Positions 1 to 6,231 of a stretch of 10,522 nt of DNA are shown here, piece by piece. The notes beneath the pieces are model-generated. The model worked only from the letters and a program-made list of their open reading frames with translations, was not told where the DNA came from and ran no database searches. Numbering within the stretch: position 1 is the first letter of the stretch; the number at the start of each line of letters is the position of its first letter. Position numbers and translations under genes: made by a program. This stretch comes from Bacteroidales bacterium (GTDB taxonomy: Bacteria > Bacteroidota > Bacteroidia > Bacteroidales > UBA10428): positions 1-10,522 of the forward strand of contig JAFGVG010000181.1 of assembly GCA_016938095.1 (NCBI GenBank). The letters run 5' to 3'.

Positions 1-764
1 TAAAGGCAGTTATTGAGATTACCAGCGAAAAGCTTACCCATGGTATAGCTTCCGTGGCAAATCCAATTCCCTGGTTCAGGGTTAAAGCAGATGCCTTTCC
101 TGCAAATGCTAAAAATGTTAAGATTCAGGTGGATAACCGTCTGCTTGCCAAACATGAGACCCGCAATGTAGTTGCCACCATATTAGGCACAAAATACCCC
201 GATTCGATGTTTGTTTTTACAGCCCATTACGACCATCTGGGTACCATGGGGCGGAATGTATTTTTTCCCGGAGCAAACGACAATGCCTCAGGGGTTTCGA
301 TGATGCTGACACTCGCCCGGTATTTCAAAGATCACCCTTTGCCTTACACACTGGTGTTTATGGCATTTTCGGGTGAGGAGCTTGGCTTATTGGGATCATC
401 GTATTTTGCCGATAATCCCCTGATTGATCTGAAAGCAGTAAAATTTCTGGTAAACCTCGATATGGTTGGGAATGGAAGTGAAGGCATTACGGTTGTTAAC
501 GGTGGAGTGTTTCATGAGTGGTACAGCACATTGGTTTACATAAATGACGCGCAACAACTGCTGGCAACCGTAAAAAAAAGAGGAGAGGCCTGCAATAGCG
601 ATCACTGTCCGTTTTACCGAAAAGGAGTGCCTTCATTTTTCATTTATACCATGGGTGGTATTTCGGCATATCACGACCTGGACGATACGCCAGAAAATTT
701 GAGTTTTAAAGGATTTGAGGGGCTGATGTTGTTGCTGACCGAGTTTGCCCGGAGAATAGATTAG
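1..764 (+). CDS. M28 family zinc metallopeptidase, 5' end missing
   Basis: The reading frame is open from the left edge (first full codon at base 3), so the true start lies outside; the GTG at 54 is only an internal valine. About 253 codons are visible. The five expected M28 zinc ligands appear in order: His in AHYDHLG (codon 225-227), Asp in GANDNASG, Glu in SGEELGLLGS (the first Glu of this pair being the general base), Asp in NLDMVG, and His in AYHDLDDTPENL. This is the complete co-catalytic zinc site of aminopeptidase Y/S-type enzymes, which remove N-terminal residues from peptides. The visible part is the catalytic domain to its natural C-terminus. A PA-like insert or signal peptide, common in exported Bacteroidota members, would lie upstream and cannot be judged. 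Its TAG stop at 762-764 overlaps the stop of the opposing gene. Family assignment is firm; substrate is unknown. Confidence 0.93.
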   Translation, partial: KAVIEITSEKLTHGIASVANPIPWFRVKADAFPANAKNVKIQVDNRLLAKHETRNVVATILGTKYPDSMFVFTAHYDHLGTMGRNVFFPGANDNASGVSMMLTLARYFKDHPLPYTLVFMAFSGEELGLLGSSYFADNPLIDLKAVKFLVNLDMVGNGSEGITVVNGGVFHEWYSTLVYINDAQQLLATVKKRGEACNSDHCPFYRKGVPSFFIYTMGGISAYHDLDDTPENLSFKGFEGLMLLLTEFARRID

Positions 765-1276
765 CTTCGCTCGATAACTTTTCGCAACTCCCTGAATAAA
801 GGCAGTTTTTCATCAGTTACCATGCATTCGGCATCTTTCAGAAAAAGAATGCATTGGTATATTTCGTCTTCGGAGGCATCTTCAAGTGATTCCTCGATAA
901 CCGTAAAAGCTTCGAGGGCGGTTTTGTAATCGGCCTGAATAAAAAGCGCAGCAAAAACCCGCAAGTGTTTGCTGAAGTCGAGCCCTGAATGCCAGCAGGC
1001 GGCCACAAATGCCGGAAGGTAATCGCCAAAATCGATCTTGTCAATTGACCCGGCAATATAGGGAACGGCTTCCTGCGATTTGATATCGCTTACCAGGTTA
1101 AGGATTTCATTCCGGACAACCGAGGGGGTTTCTTTGTGTATCATCTTAAACAGTTCCGGCAACATTTTTACCGAACCTGCATTTCGTATTTCGTGCAAGG
1201 TTTGTATAATACGCTCATTATCATCACTTTTCAGTAAGGCAAGCCATGCTTTTTCAATGGTCGTAAAATTTTCCAT
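761..1276 (-). CDS. HEAT-repeat-like all-helical protein, 171 aa
   Basis: Starts at ATG 1274-1276 and ends at TAA 761-763. The protein is acidic, soluble and apparently all helical, with no signal peptide or membrane segment. Residues 20-80 read as paired amphipathic helices (NERIIQTLHEIRNAG, LPELFKMIHKE, PSVVRNEILNLVSDI, EAVPYIAGSID) typical of HEAT/ARM repeats; further pairs follow at 85-130 with weaker periodicity. Such proteins act as binding scaffolds, so no enzymatic role is inferred. It lies 42 bp downstream of tilS on the same strand and is probably co-transcribed as the last gene of the leftward cluster. A sequence close to the Bacteroidota -7 box (TAAATTTA) lies a few bases before the ATG, but it has no partner element. 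The HEAT call comes from pattern reading; gene reality is supported by its codon structure and by the stop codon abutting the M28 stop. Confidence 0.82.
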   Translation of the reverse strand: MENFTTIEKAWLALLKSDDNERIIQTLHEIRNAGSVKMLPELFKMIHKETPSVVRNEILNLVSDIKSQEAVPYIAGSIDKIDFGDYLPAFVAACWHSGLDFSKHLRVFAALFIQADYKTALEAFTVIEESLEDASEDEIYQCILFLKDAECMVTDEKLPLFRELRKVIERS

Positions 1277-1318
1277 AGCTAAATTTACGTTTTTTTAATT
1301 AAACGAGCATGGTGATTT

Positions 1319-2641
1319 TTAACTGTTATAAGTAATCAGCAGAATGTTTCTGGTTCCGGCCGTTACTTTAAAACGGTCGTCAATTCGTTGGTTAACAAGC
1401 CATACAATATTGCCTCCGCTTTCAATAATCCACAGGTCTTGTTTATCGGGAAGGGGCATTTTGATGTTGATCAGAAAATCGCTTACCTTTTTTGATCCCC
1501 TGAGGCCTAACGGGTAAAACCTGTCTCCTTTTTTCCATCGCCTGAGCGTCAGCGGGTAGGTGAGTTTCCCGGCATCAATGGCTGCCATATTGTTTTCGTG
1601 TGGAATGATAAAACCCGAAAGATCATCGATGGTTCTAAAAACCAGGTGAAGCGGGTATATCAGCAGGGCAGTGTCTTCATCAATAGTTGTTTCAGCCGTA
1701 TCGGGAACTGATCTGGTTGTTACAATCAGGTGATGCCGGTCACGTGTGATGGTATGGCTGTGGGTGTGAAACTGTTTACCGGGTATGGCATTTATAGAAT
1801 CGAGAATAAGGGCGATTACCGGTTGGTTAACACCGTAATTCCTCAGTAATTCAAATAAAACTATTTCTTTAGCCGGTATGGACTTTAGCATTTCCATGTC
1901 AATCAGCACCTGACCTGACTTTTCGGTACGTAAACCGGGTATGCCGGAAATGAAGTAATCGAGCAGTTTTCCGGTTTGCTCCAGCAATCCCATGGTGTTA
2001 ATGGCACTTTTTGTGAAGGCCGGATTGATGGTTTCCAGTGCCGGAATAACATTATGCCGTATGTTGTTCCTGTGGTACTTGTCAGATGCGTTTGATGAGT
2101 CCTCACGCCATTGCAGGTCATTGGCCATGGCAAATTGCATGATTTCCTGCCGGGTTGCAAAAAGCAACGGTCTGATCAGTCTGTCGACCCGTGGCCGGAT
2201 ACCCATCAGGCCTCTTAATCCTGCACCGCGTGTAAGGTTTAGCAGCATGGTTTCAACCACGTCGTTTTTATTGTGGCCTGTTGCCACAAAAGCGTAGTTG
2301 TTTTCACGGGCCAGTTCATCAAACCAGGCATATCTGAGATCCCGCGCCGCCATTTGAATGGAAATCCTGTTATGAAGAGCATATTGCCGGGTGTCAAACG
2401 ACCTGATATGGCAAAGCACCTCCATCTTTTCAGCCAGTTGTTGCACAAAAAGTTGATCGCCGTCGGATTCAGCTCCTCTTAAATTAAAGTTGCAATGTGC
2501 AAAGGTAAATTCGAGACCTGCCGATTGAAACAGTGCGGCCATAACAACCGAGTCTATCCCACCGCTGACCGTGAGCAGAAATCTGCTGTTTAAGGGGCAG
2601 CCGCATGATGCTGTCAGGTATTTTTTAAAGTCATCGAGCAT
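1319..2641 (-). CDS. tilS: tRNA(Ile)-lysidine synthetase TilS
   Basis: TilS attaches lysine to C34 of the CAU-anticodon tRNA-Ile using ATP, so that it reads AUA as Ile; it is essential and cytoplasmic. The 440-residue product has the PP-loop SGGIDS at residues 26-31, HCNFNLRGAESDGD, ATGHNKNDVVETMLLNLTRG and the tRNA-contacting REDSSNASDKYHRNNIRHN. The C-terminal TilS domain is visible as LRRWKKGDRFYPLGLRGSKKVSDFL. Length matches the family (about 430-450). I chose the ATG at 2639-2641. The frame extends 43 codons further up to 2770, but that extension includes LRQAQHD, which is the translation of the dispersed repeat at 2724-2803, and the PP-loop spacing is already normal from 2641. A weak -7-like TAACTTTC (complement of 2665-2672) lies upstream, suggesting the gene may have its own promoter inside the 251-bp spacer after dgkA. 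Confidence 0.96.
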   Translation of the reverse strand: MLDDFKKYLTASCGCPLNSRFLLTVSGGIDSVVMAALFQSAGLEFTFAHCNFNLRGAESDGDQLFVQQLAEKMEVLCHIRSFDTRQYALHNRISIQMAARDLRYAWFDELARENNYAFVATGHNKNDVVETMLLNLTRGAGLRGLMGIRPRVDRLIRPLLFATRQEIMQFAMANDLQWREDSSNASDKYHRNNIRHNVIPALETINPAFTKSAINTMGLLEQTGKLLDYFISGIPGLRTEKSGQVLIDMEMLKSIPAKEIVLFELLRNYGVNQPVIALILDSINAIPGKQFHTHSHTITRDRHHLIVTTRSVPDTAETTIDEDTALLIYPLHLVFRTIDDLSGFIIPHENNMAAIDAGKLTYPLTLRRWKKGDRFYPLGLRGSKKVSDFLINIKMPLPDKQDLWIIESGGNIVWLVNQRIDDRFKVTAGTRNILLITYNS

Positions 2642-2723
2642 GGAACCGGTTTTTTCTGGCCTTCGAAAGTTATTTATTTCGCGGGAAAATAAAAAACGGC
2701 GTCTGGCAGATACCTGAATGTAA

Positions 2724-2803
2724 TTGTCATGCTGAGCCTGTCGAAGAATGACTGGCAGTATGTTTGTCATGCTGAGCCTGTCGAAGTATGACTTGTAGGA
2801 TGA
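2724..2803 (+). repeat. Two tandem 40-bp units of a dispersed TGTCATGCTGAG...GTCGAAG repeat
   Basis: Units at 2724-2763 and 2764-2803 share an identical 23-base core (2724-2746 and 2764-2786, beginning TTGTCATGCTGAGC and ending GTCGAAG). The core is followed by a near-identical AATGACT or TATGACT. GTCAT at the left and ATGAC at the right of each unit are inverted, so each unit can fold into a hairpin. I recognise this sequence as a widespread intergenic repeat in Bacteroidota and other phyla. Its read-through translation (LRQAQHD) produces a false N-terminal extension of tilS. Confidence 0.9.
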
Positions 2804-2824
2804 TTGTATTCACATTATATCACC

Positions 2825-2845
2825 CTTCGACAAGCTCAGGGTGAC
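2825..2845 (-). repeat. Inverted copy of the same dispersed repeat
   Basis: CTTCGACAAGCTCAGGGTGAC is the reverse complement of the core at 2724-2746 with three differences over 21 bases. With the two direct copies it could form a larger stem spanning about 2725-2845, between dgkA and tilS. Confidence 0.85.
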
Positions 2846-2867
2846 CTGGCGTCAGGCAGGCAGGTCA
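2842..2867. repeat. GC-rich hairpin in the dgkA-tilS spacer
   Basis: TGACCTG (2842-2848) and CAGGTCA (2861-2867) form a perfect 7-bp stem around a 12-base loop. It begins 25 bp after the dgkA stop in the direction of transcription. There is no T tract, so it is not a classic intrinsic terminator, but it could stabilise a 3' end. The segment CAGGCAGGTC (2857-2866) recurs exactly at 9313-9322, so this belongs to a repeat family shared with the 9.3-kb spacer. Confidence 0.6.
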
Positions 2868-2892
2868 GTTCTGATGGGCGTATTCATTTTTC

Positions 2893-3285
2893 CTATACCT
2901 GTTTAACAAGCTTTAATAAGGGCGGCACAAACACCAGTAAACCGGCAACAACGGATGCTATTACCGAAATAAGCACGGCGCAGGCTGCTATATCCTTTAC
3001 CAGACCGGCTATTTCGTTACGTTCGGGCGATACCTTATCGGTCAGTTTTTCAATGGCTGTGTTCATAATTTCAGCAGAAAGTACAAAACCTATGCAAAGC
3101 GAGACAATCATCCAGTCGTAACGGCTTATTTTTAATAAAAAGCCAAGGACAATCACTACAAAAGCAACAGAAAGATGTATCCACATATTGTGTTCGGCTT
3201 TCAGCACATGTTTCATACCTTTAAAGGCATATTTAAAACTGCCGAGTCTTTCCTTTACACTGAAGTTATTGTCCTTGTGCCCCAT
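2893..3285 (-). CDS. dgkA: Diacylglycerol kinase / undecaprenol kinase family (DgkA-like)
   Basis: A small integral membrane lipid kinase of 130 residues, the usual size. It phosphorylates diacylglycerol or, in many bacteria, undecaprenol, so it recycles lipid carriers or lipid headgroup by-products at the inner membrane. Motifs match E. coli DgkA: Glu31 in KAEHNMWIHL, the signature AEIMNTAIEKLTDKV (Glu72, Asn75, Glu79 equivalent to the catalytic and Mg-binding residues), and VKDIAACAVLI near residues 96-106. Three membrane segments lie at about 37-53, 57-77 and 99-121, after an amphipathic N-terminal helix. The ATG at 3283-3285 is preferred over an upstream TTG at 3313-3315 because the family starts just before the amphipathic helix. 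It follows creD by 46 bp and is probably in the same transcript. The actual lipid substrate cannot be told from sequence. Confidence 0.93.
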   Translation of the reverse strand: MGHKDNNFSVKERLGSFKYAFKGMKHVLKAEHNMWIHLSVAFVVIVLGFLLKISRYDWMIVSLCIGFVLSAEIMNTAIEKLTDKVSPERNEIAGLVKDIAACAVLISVIASVVAGLLVFVPPLLKLVKQV

Positions 3286-3331
3286 TTGTACTATGTCTTT
3301 TATCAAATTTAGCAATTTAATATGAACACCA

Positions 3332-4654
3332 TCAGTTATTGTCTGAAATTCCCTTCGGGGTTGAATACCAGTCCACTTTGCGTGAAAAGTACATTACAAC
3401 TCCCAATATAATAACCAGGCCGATATTGCCAAACAGCAGCGAGTAGTCCATTAACTGCAGGATTACAAAAAGGAATGTGTAAAGGATGATGAGCGTGGCG
3501 ATAACGGTAAAAGTAACCTGCTTTCTTTTGTAAAGCGAGTGCGCAAAAGCGGCAATCATGCCAATGATGGTAATACCTGATACCAGGTAGGCTATGTTGA
3601 AATTAATATGTTCGGCCAGGGCCGTTAATAGCGAATAAAAAATACAGAGTGCAATTCCCGTAAGCAGGTAATTGATGAAATGGATACGGGTTTTGGTCAT
3701 TACTTCTGCAAAAAAGAAGACGATAAAGGTCAGTGTAATGAAGAGAATGGCGTATTTTGCCGATCGTTCGGATTTACGATAGGTATCTACGGGAGTTAAC
3801 AGCTCAACGCCAAAAGCTGATTCGTCAACGCTATACTGTTTATCAATCCATTGTTGCGGATAATTCCGGTTTAGTTGCAATACATTCCATTCAGCAGTAA
3901 AACCCTTTTCGTCGATGTTACGGTCATCAGGCAAAAAGGCCCCTTTAAATTTGGGAGATGTCCATGACGATTTCAGGTTAACATTGGTCTTCTTGCCCAT
4001 GGGGATAAAGTTAAGCGACTGGCTCCCGTTCAGATCGAGTTCAAATGAGAAGTTATTCAACTCATTGTCCGAAAGGTGTAATCGGGCATGAACACCCGAT
4101 GTGGCAATATGTGTGTTGGGGAGCCCCGGAATGACCGGAAGCGAAGAATCTCCCCATTGAATCGCTATGTCTTTATTGATTCCCCGCATATCGGGAATGC
4201 CTATTTCAAAAATGGCCTGATTTTCAAGAGCAGTTTCCGGTACATCCAAAGTGGCAATATCCGGTTTGGCAAATTTGCCCGAAAAGCGCAGTTTTGTCCT
4301 ATAAGCGACTACTTTGTATATTCCACGGTGGCGGACTTCGGGTTCGGCAATACCTTCCACGTTGAGTTCTTCGGGCAGGAAATGTGCATACCTGGTTTCG
4401 GTGAGGAATTCATCTTTGCCGGTTTGGATGGTTACCTCATAAGGCAGGGTAAGTACCGGACCGGTTATGGTTTGGGCATTTCCCCATAACGAAGTTACCT
4501 CGTTGATCGTTTCTGTGCGTCGTTGTTCGCGTTCCCTGATCAGTTCAAGGATCAGACTGGCGGGGATGAGGAGGAAAAGGCTCAACAGACCAATCAGTGC
4601 CATTTTAAACCCCAGAGAATTAAAAAAACCGTTGTTTGCTTTTGTTGTTTCCAT
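3332..4654 (-). CDS. creD: CreD-like inner-membrane protein
   Basis: A 440-residue product, close to E. coli CreD (about 450). One membrane segment lies near residues 18-36, then a large extracytoplasmic region (about 37-298) with the family-typical QTITGPVLTLPY and IGIPDMRGI, then five segments at about 300-318, 326-343, 354-371, 380-400 and 407-424. The stretch YLLTGIALCIFYSLLTALAEH followed by INFNIAY matches the conserved CreD core. CreD is tied to cell-envelope integrity and, in enterobacteria, to the CreBC response; its biochemical activity is unknown. The ATG at 4652-4654 is chosen because the longer frame starts at a TTG inside the palindrome at 4669-4690. Here no CreBC two-component pair is seen; instead a winged-helix regulator lies 115 bp upstream and the palindrome sits 14-36 bp before the start. 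Probably co-transcribed with dgkA. Confidence 0.92.
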   Translation of the reverse strand: METTKANNGFFNSLGFKMALIGLLSLFLLIPASLILELIREREQRRTETINEVTSLWGNAQTITGPVLTLPYEVTIQTGKDEFLTETRYAHFLPEELNVEGIAEPEVRHRGIYKVVAYRTKLRFSGKFAKPDIATLDVPETALENQAIFEIGIPDMRGINKDIAIQWGDSSLPVIPGLPNTHIATSGVHARLHLSDNELNNFSFELDLNGSQSLNFIPMGKKTNVNLKSSWTSPKFKGAFLPDDRNIDEKGFTAEWNVLQLNRNYPQQWIDKQYSVDESAFGVELLTPVDTYRKSERSAKYAILFITLTFIVFFFAEVMTKTRIHFINYLLTGIALCIFYSLLTALAEHINFNIAYLVSGITIIGMIAAFAHSLYKRKQVTFTVIATLIILYTFLFVILQLMDYSLLFGNIGLVIILGVVMYFSRKVDWYSTPKGISDNN

Positions 4655-4668
4655 AGTTATAAATTTTA

Positions 4669-4690
4669 AAAGTACTTTGAAATACAAAGT
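4669..4690. promoter_or_regulatory. Palindromic operator upstream of creD
   Basis: ACTTTG (4674-4679), spacer AAATA and CAAAGT (4685-4690) form a perfect 6-bp inverted repeat. The 22 bases 4669-4690 match 21 of 22 bases of the site at 5788-5809. It ends 14 bp before the creD start. Read on the minus strand, TCACTTTG (complement of 4685-4692) is one base off the -7 consensus TAnnTTTG, so the palindrome would overlap a promoter. I infer that it is the binding site of the winged-helix protein at 4770-5072. Confidence 0.75.
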
Positions 4691-4769
4691 GATGGTGAAT
4701 ATGCGTTAATGGGTGATAGGTTGTTTTCAGTATGCATGTTCCTTTGGTGTTTGGTGAGTGGGGTTCCTG

Positions 4770-5072
4770 TCAGCTTTTGCCTTGTTTTACCAGTCGGGCC
4801 AGGAATTCGAGATGTTCCCTGAAAGCAGACCGGCCATATGCAGTAATGAGGTAGCTGGTGTTGGGTTTCCGGCCGATGAATTGTTTTCTTACCTCCACCA
4901 TCCCCGATTTTTCGAGTGCAGCAAGATGACTGGCCAGGTTTCCGTCGGTAACGTCGAGCAGTTCTTTGAGCGTGTTGAAATCCATCTCATCGTTGGCTGC
5001 CAGTACCGACATAATGCCCAGTCGGACCCGGCTTTCGAATTGTTTGTTCAGATTATGGATGATATCTTTCAC
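4770..5072 (-). CDS. Winged-helix transcriptional regulator (HTH_34 type)
   Basis: A 100-residue single-domain DNA-binding protein. Residues 31-58 (DFNTLKELLDVTDGNLASHL and following) form the helix-turn-helix, with the recognition helix around 43-55. RKQFIGRKPNTSYLITAYGR at 62-81 is the basic wing. N-terminal LNKQFESRVRLGIMSVL is typical of this ArsR/MarR-related family, which binds DNA as a dimer. There are no metal-binding cysteines and no ligand domain, so the signal is not evident. The start is GTG at 5070-5072; the next Met (residue 21) would delete the first helix. It is 47 bp downstream of the membrane-protein gene and has no palindrome of its own in that gap, so it is probably transcribed from the promoter at 5804-5834. 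Matching palindromes on both sides of it suggest autoregulation together with control of creD. Activator or repressor role is inferred only from operator placement. Confidence 0.92.
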   Translation of the reverse strand: MKDIIHNLNKQFESRVRLGIMSVLAANDEMDFNTLKELLDVTDGNLASHLAALEKSGMVEVRKQFIGRKPNTSYLITAYGRSAFREHLEFLARLVKQGKS

Positions 5073-5119
5073 TGCTTGTGGTTGTGTTGACAGGCCTTAA
5101 AACCTTTACAATGTATGTG

Positions 5120-5785
5120 TTACAATTTTGGGTCACCTGATATATCACTGGTTTCGTAACGGTAGTACATCATCAGTCCGTAAAAAATATGCAGGATACC
5201 GAAACCTACCGCCCAGAAAATCAAGCCGTATCCTACTAGCCACGATGCGATAAGACCCAGTATGATTTCCGAAAGGCCCAATACCCTTATTTCGTGAAAG
5301 GTGTATTTGCTGGCATTTATCAGGGCAAGACCGTAAAATATAAGGGTGGCCGGGGCAACCAGAAACACCAGGCGATGATAAAGCAGGATAATGCAGAACA
5401 AGCCTCCGGTGATAAGTGGAATCATCAGGTTGATGACCATCCGGCGGGCAACATGGTCCCATACCTTCAATCCCTTACGCCGTGCTTTACGGGTGGTAAA
5501 ATAGATACCTGCAGATAATGCCAGCAATAATACTACCAATGCATCGGTGATAAGAAATAAGTAAGCATGATCAAACCTGTTTGCGTTAATCGCTGAGGAA
5601 TATGCGTCAAGGTCGGTGTATCGCCACCCTAAATCGAGATAGAAGTAGGCTGCCGCAGCTCCGATAAGCGCGATGATACCTGCTGAAACACCCGACAATC
5701 CGCTCAGGGAAATGAAACGCGACGATCTCTCCATGAGACTGCGTATCTCGTTTAATTGCTGAATGGGTTCCTGATTTTTTTCCAT
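5120..5785 (-). CDS. Six-helix membrane protein of unknown function, linked to the regulator
   Basis: The 221-residue product has a short cytoplasmic N-terminal helix (EPIQQLNEIRSLMERSSRF) and about six hydrophobic segments near residues 28-50, 74-97, 116-135, 138-157, 167-188 and 189-206. A basic loop TTRKARRKGLK (97-107) suggests the cytoplasmic side. I see no enzymatic or transporter motif and no signal peptide, and I do not assign a family. The ATG at 5783-5785 is preferred; the frame extends to a TTG at 5804-5806, but those seven extra codons are the palindrome itself. First gene of the leftward cluster, with a candidate promoter and operator just upstream. Sharing an operator with creD and lying next to the regulator argues that it works in the same envelope or stress response. 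Confidence 0.88.
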   Translation of the reverse strand: MEKNQEPIQQLNEIRSLMERSSRFISLSGLSGVSAGIIALIGAAAAYFYLDLGWRYTDLDAYSSAINANRFDHAYLFLITDALVVLLLALSAGIYFTTRKARRKGLKVWDHVARRMVINLMIPLITGGLFCIILLYHRLVFLVAPATLIFYGLALINASKYTFHEIRVLGLSEIILGLIASWLVGYGLIFWAVGFGILHIFYGLMMYYRYETSDISGDPKL

Positions 5786-5787
5786 AT

Positions 5788-5810
5788 AAAGTACTTTGAG
5801 ATACAAAGTA
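5788..5810. promoter_or_regulatory. Palindromic operator upstream of the membrane-protein gene
   Basis: TACTTTG (5792-5798), spacer AGATA and CAAAGTA (5804-5810) form a perfect 7-bp inverted repeat. The matching 22-base block (5788-5809) differs at one spacer base from the creD site. The right arm is also the -7 element of the promoter at 5804-5834 and the site ends 6 bp before the start codon. Binding here should therefore block promoter opening, which fits a repressor. The binding protein is inferred. Confidence 0.78.
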
Positions 5811-5834
5811 AATAAAACACAAATGATTTACCAA
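5804..5834 (-). promoter_or_regulatory. Candidate Bacteroidota promoter for the leftward cluster
   Basis: On the minus strand, TTG (complement of 5832-5834) is followed by 20 bases and then TTACTTTG (complement of 5804-5811). This is one mismatch from the known TTTG-N19-21-TAnnTTTG arrangement of the Bacteroidota primary sigma factor. Transcription would begin inside the palindrome, leaving a leader of roughly 10-15 bases. No Shine-Dalgarno sequence is present, as is usual in this phylum. Confidence 0.55.
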
Positions 5835-5912
5835 GCATTTTTTATGAAAATTTGTTAAAATAACCTGGGTTACTGTTCAAACCAGTCTAGTTTTAATGAA
5901 ATGTTTGGTACA

Positions 5913-5968
5913 GGTGGGTGCTGGTTGCTGGGTGCTGGATGCTGGATACTGGATACTGGATACTAGAT
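5913..5968. repeat. Heptamer array, GCTGGAT family (8 units)
   Basis: Consecutive 7-base units: GGTGGGT, GCTGGTT, GCTGGGT, GCTGGAT, GCTGGAT, ACTGGAT, ACTGGAT, ACTAGAT. It is the outermost repeat of the 5811-6231 spacer. Its reverse complement (ATCCAGC/ACCCAGC) is the same family as the array at 9345-9379. A small open frame over this region (5918-6103) is a repeat translation, not a gene. Confidence 0.9.
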
Positions 5969-5994
5969 GTGTGTGAATTGAGAATGGGGGTTTT

Positions 5995-6012
5995 GTGCTG
6001 CTGCTACTGCTG
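5995..6012. repeat. CTG triplet run (6 units)
   Basis: GTG CTG CTG CTA CTG CTG. Its reverse complement is CAG CAG TAG CAG CAG CAC, matching the inverted triplet run at 9201-9226. Confidence 0.85.
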
Positions 6013-6017
6013 TTCCT

Positions 6018-6039
6018 TGTCTTCTAAGTCTTCTAAGTC
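6018..6039. repeat. Nonamer repeat TCTTCTAAG, left copy
   Basis: About two and a half copies of a 9-base unit. The 22 bases are the reverse complement of 9171-9192 with only two differences. It lies 5 bp from the triplet run; the right-hand counterpart lies 8 bp from its triplet run. Confidence 0.88.
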
Positions 6040-6044
6040 AGTTG

Positions 6045-6072
6045 TCTTGGCTCTTGGATCTTGGTTCCCGGC
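6045..6072. repeat. Heptamer array, TCTTGGN family (4 units)
   Basis: TCTTGGC, TCTTGGA, TCTTGGT, TCCCGGC in exact 7-base register. The bases that follow (6073-6124, ending CTCGTCCCTGTCTCG) are pyrimidine-rich and more degenerate. Their CTCGTCCCT (6110-6118) is the reverse complement of AGGGACGAG at 9108-9116. Confidence 0.8.
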
Positions 6073-6154
6073 TCCTCTTGCTCATTACTCCAACCCTTGC
6101 TGATTACCCTCGTCCCTGTCTCGTTTCACCATAAAAAACGTTGATTCAATTAAC

Positions 6155-6198
6155 ACCAGCATGAAAAAAGATAAACATTTTATCACCTGAATGCTGGT
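6155..6198. promoter_or_regulatory. Nested inverted repeat with trailing T run upstream of the CotH gene
   Basis: Outer arms ACCAGCAT (6155-6162) and ATGCTGGT (6191-6198) pair perfectly over 8 bp. Inner arms GATAAA (6170-6175) and TTTATC (6179-6184) pair perfectly over 6 bp around a CAT triloop, with a 7/6-base internal loop between the two stems. Five T residues (6198-6202) end the right side. It starts 77 bp and ends 33 bp before the CotH start. It resembles an intrinsic terminator in layout, yet no rightward gene precedes it within the window's spacer. An operator, or the end of an unannotated transcript from the repeat region, is equally possible. Confidence 0.6.
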
Positions 6199-6204
6199 TT
6201 TTCG

Positions 6205-6212
6205 TATAATTG
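6205..6212 (+). promoter_or_regulatory. Weak candidate -7 box for the CotH gene
   Basis: TATAATTG differs at one base from TAnnTTTG and lies 19 bp before the ATG at 6232. No TTG or TTTG is found 19-21 bases upstream, where the nested inverted repeat lies, so this is only a candidate. Confidence 0.3.
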
Positions 6213-6231
6213 TGGGTTTAGACACAATTTC

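Noticed and set aside
2842..2867. Intrinsic terminator for dgkA
   Set aside because: A 7-bp stem with a 12-base loop and no T tract on the transcribed strand does not meet terminator expectations; kept only as a hairpin repeat.
2804..3121. 105-codon plus-strand frame opposite dgkA
   Set aside because: It is antisense to a clear dgkA and begins inside the dispersed repeat.
4088..4489. 133-codon plus-strand frame opposite creD
   Set aside because: Shadow of creD; no conserved motif, and the creD frame is well supported.
4655..4687. Upstream TTG start for creD (and the equivalent TTG at 5804-5806 for the membrane protein)
   Set aside because: Both extra peptides (MYFKVLL, MYLKVLY) are simply the shared palindrome translated, which explains their similarity; ATG starts lie just downstream.
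5918..6103. 61-codon plus-strand open frame in the left spacer
   Set aside because: It is a translation of heptamer, triplet and nonamer repeats, with no protein-like composition or homology that I recognise.
5811..6231. Integrase, transposase remnant or tRNA in the left spacer
   Set aside because: No coding remnant, cloverleaf or terminal repeats with target duplication could be seen; only short repeats and the nested hairpin are present.
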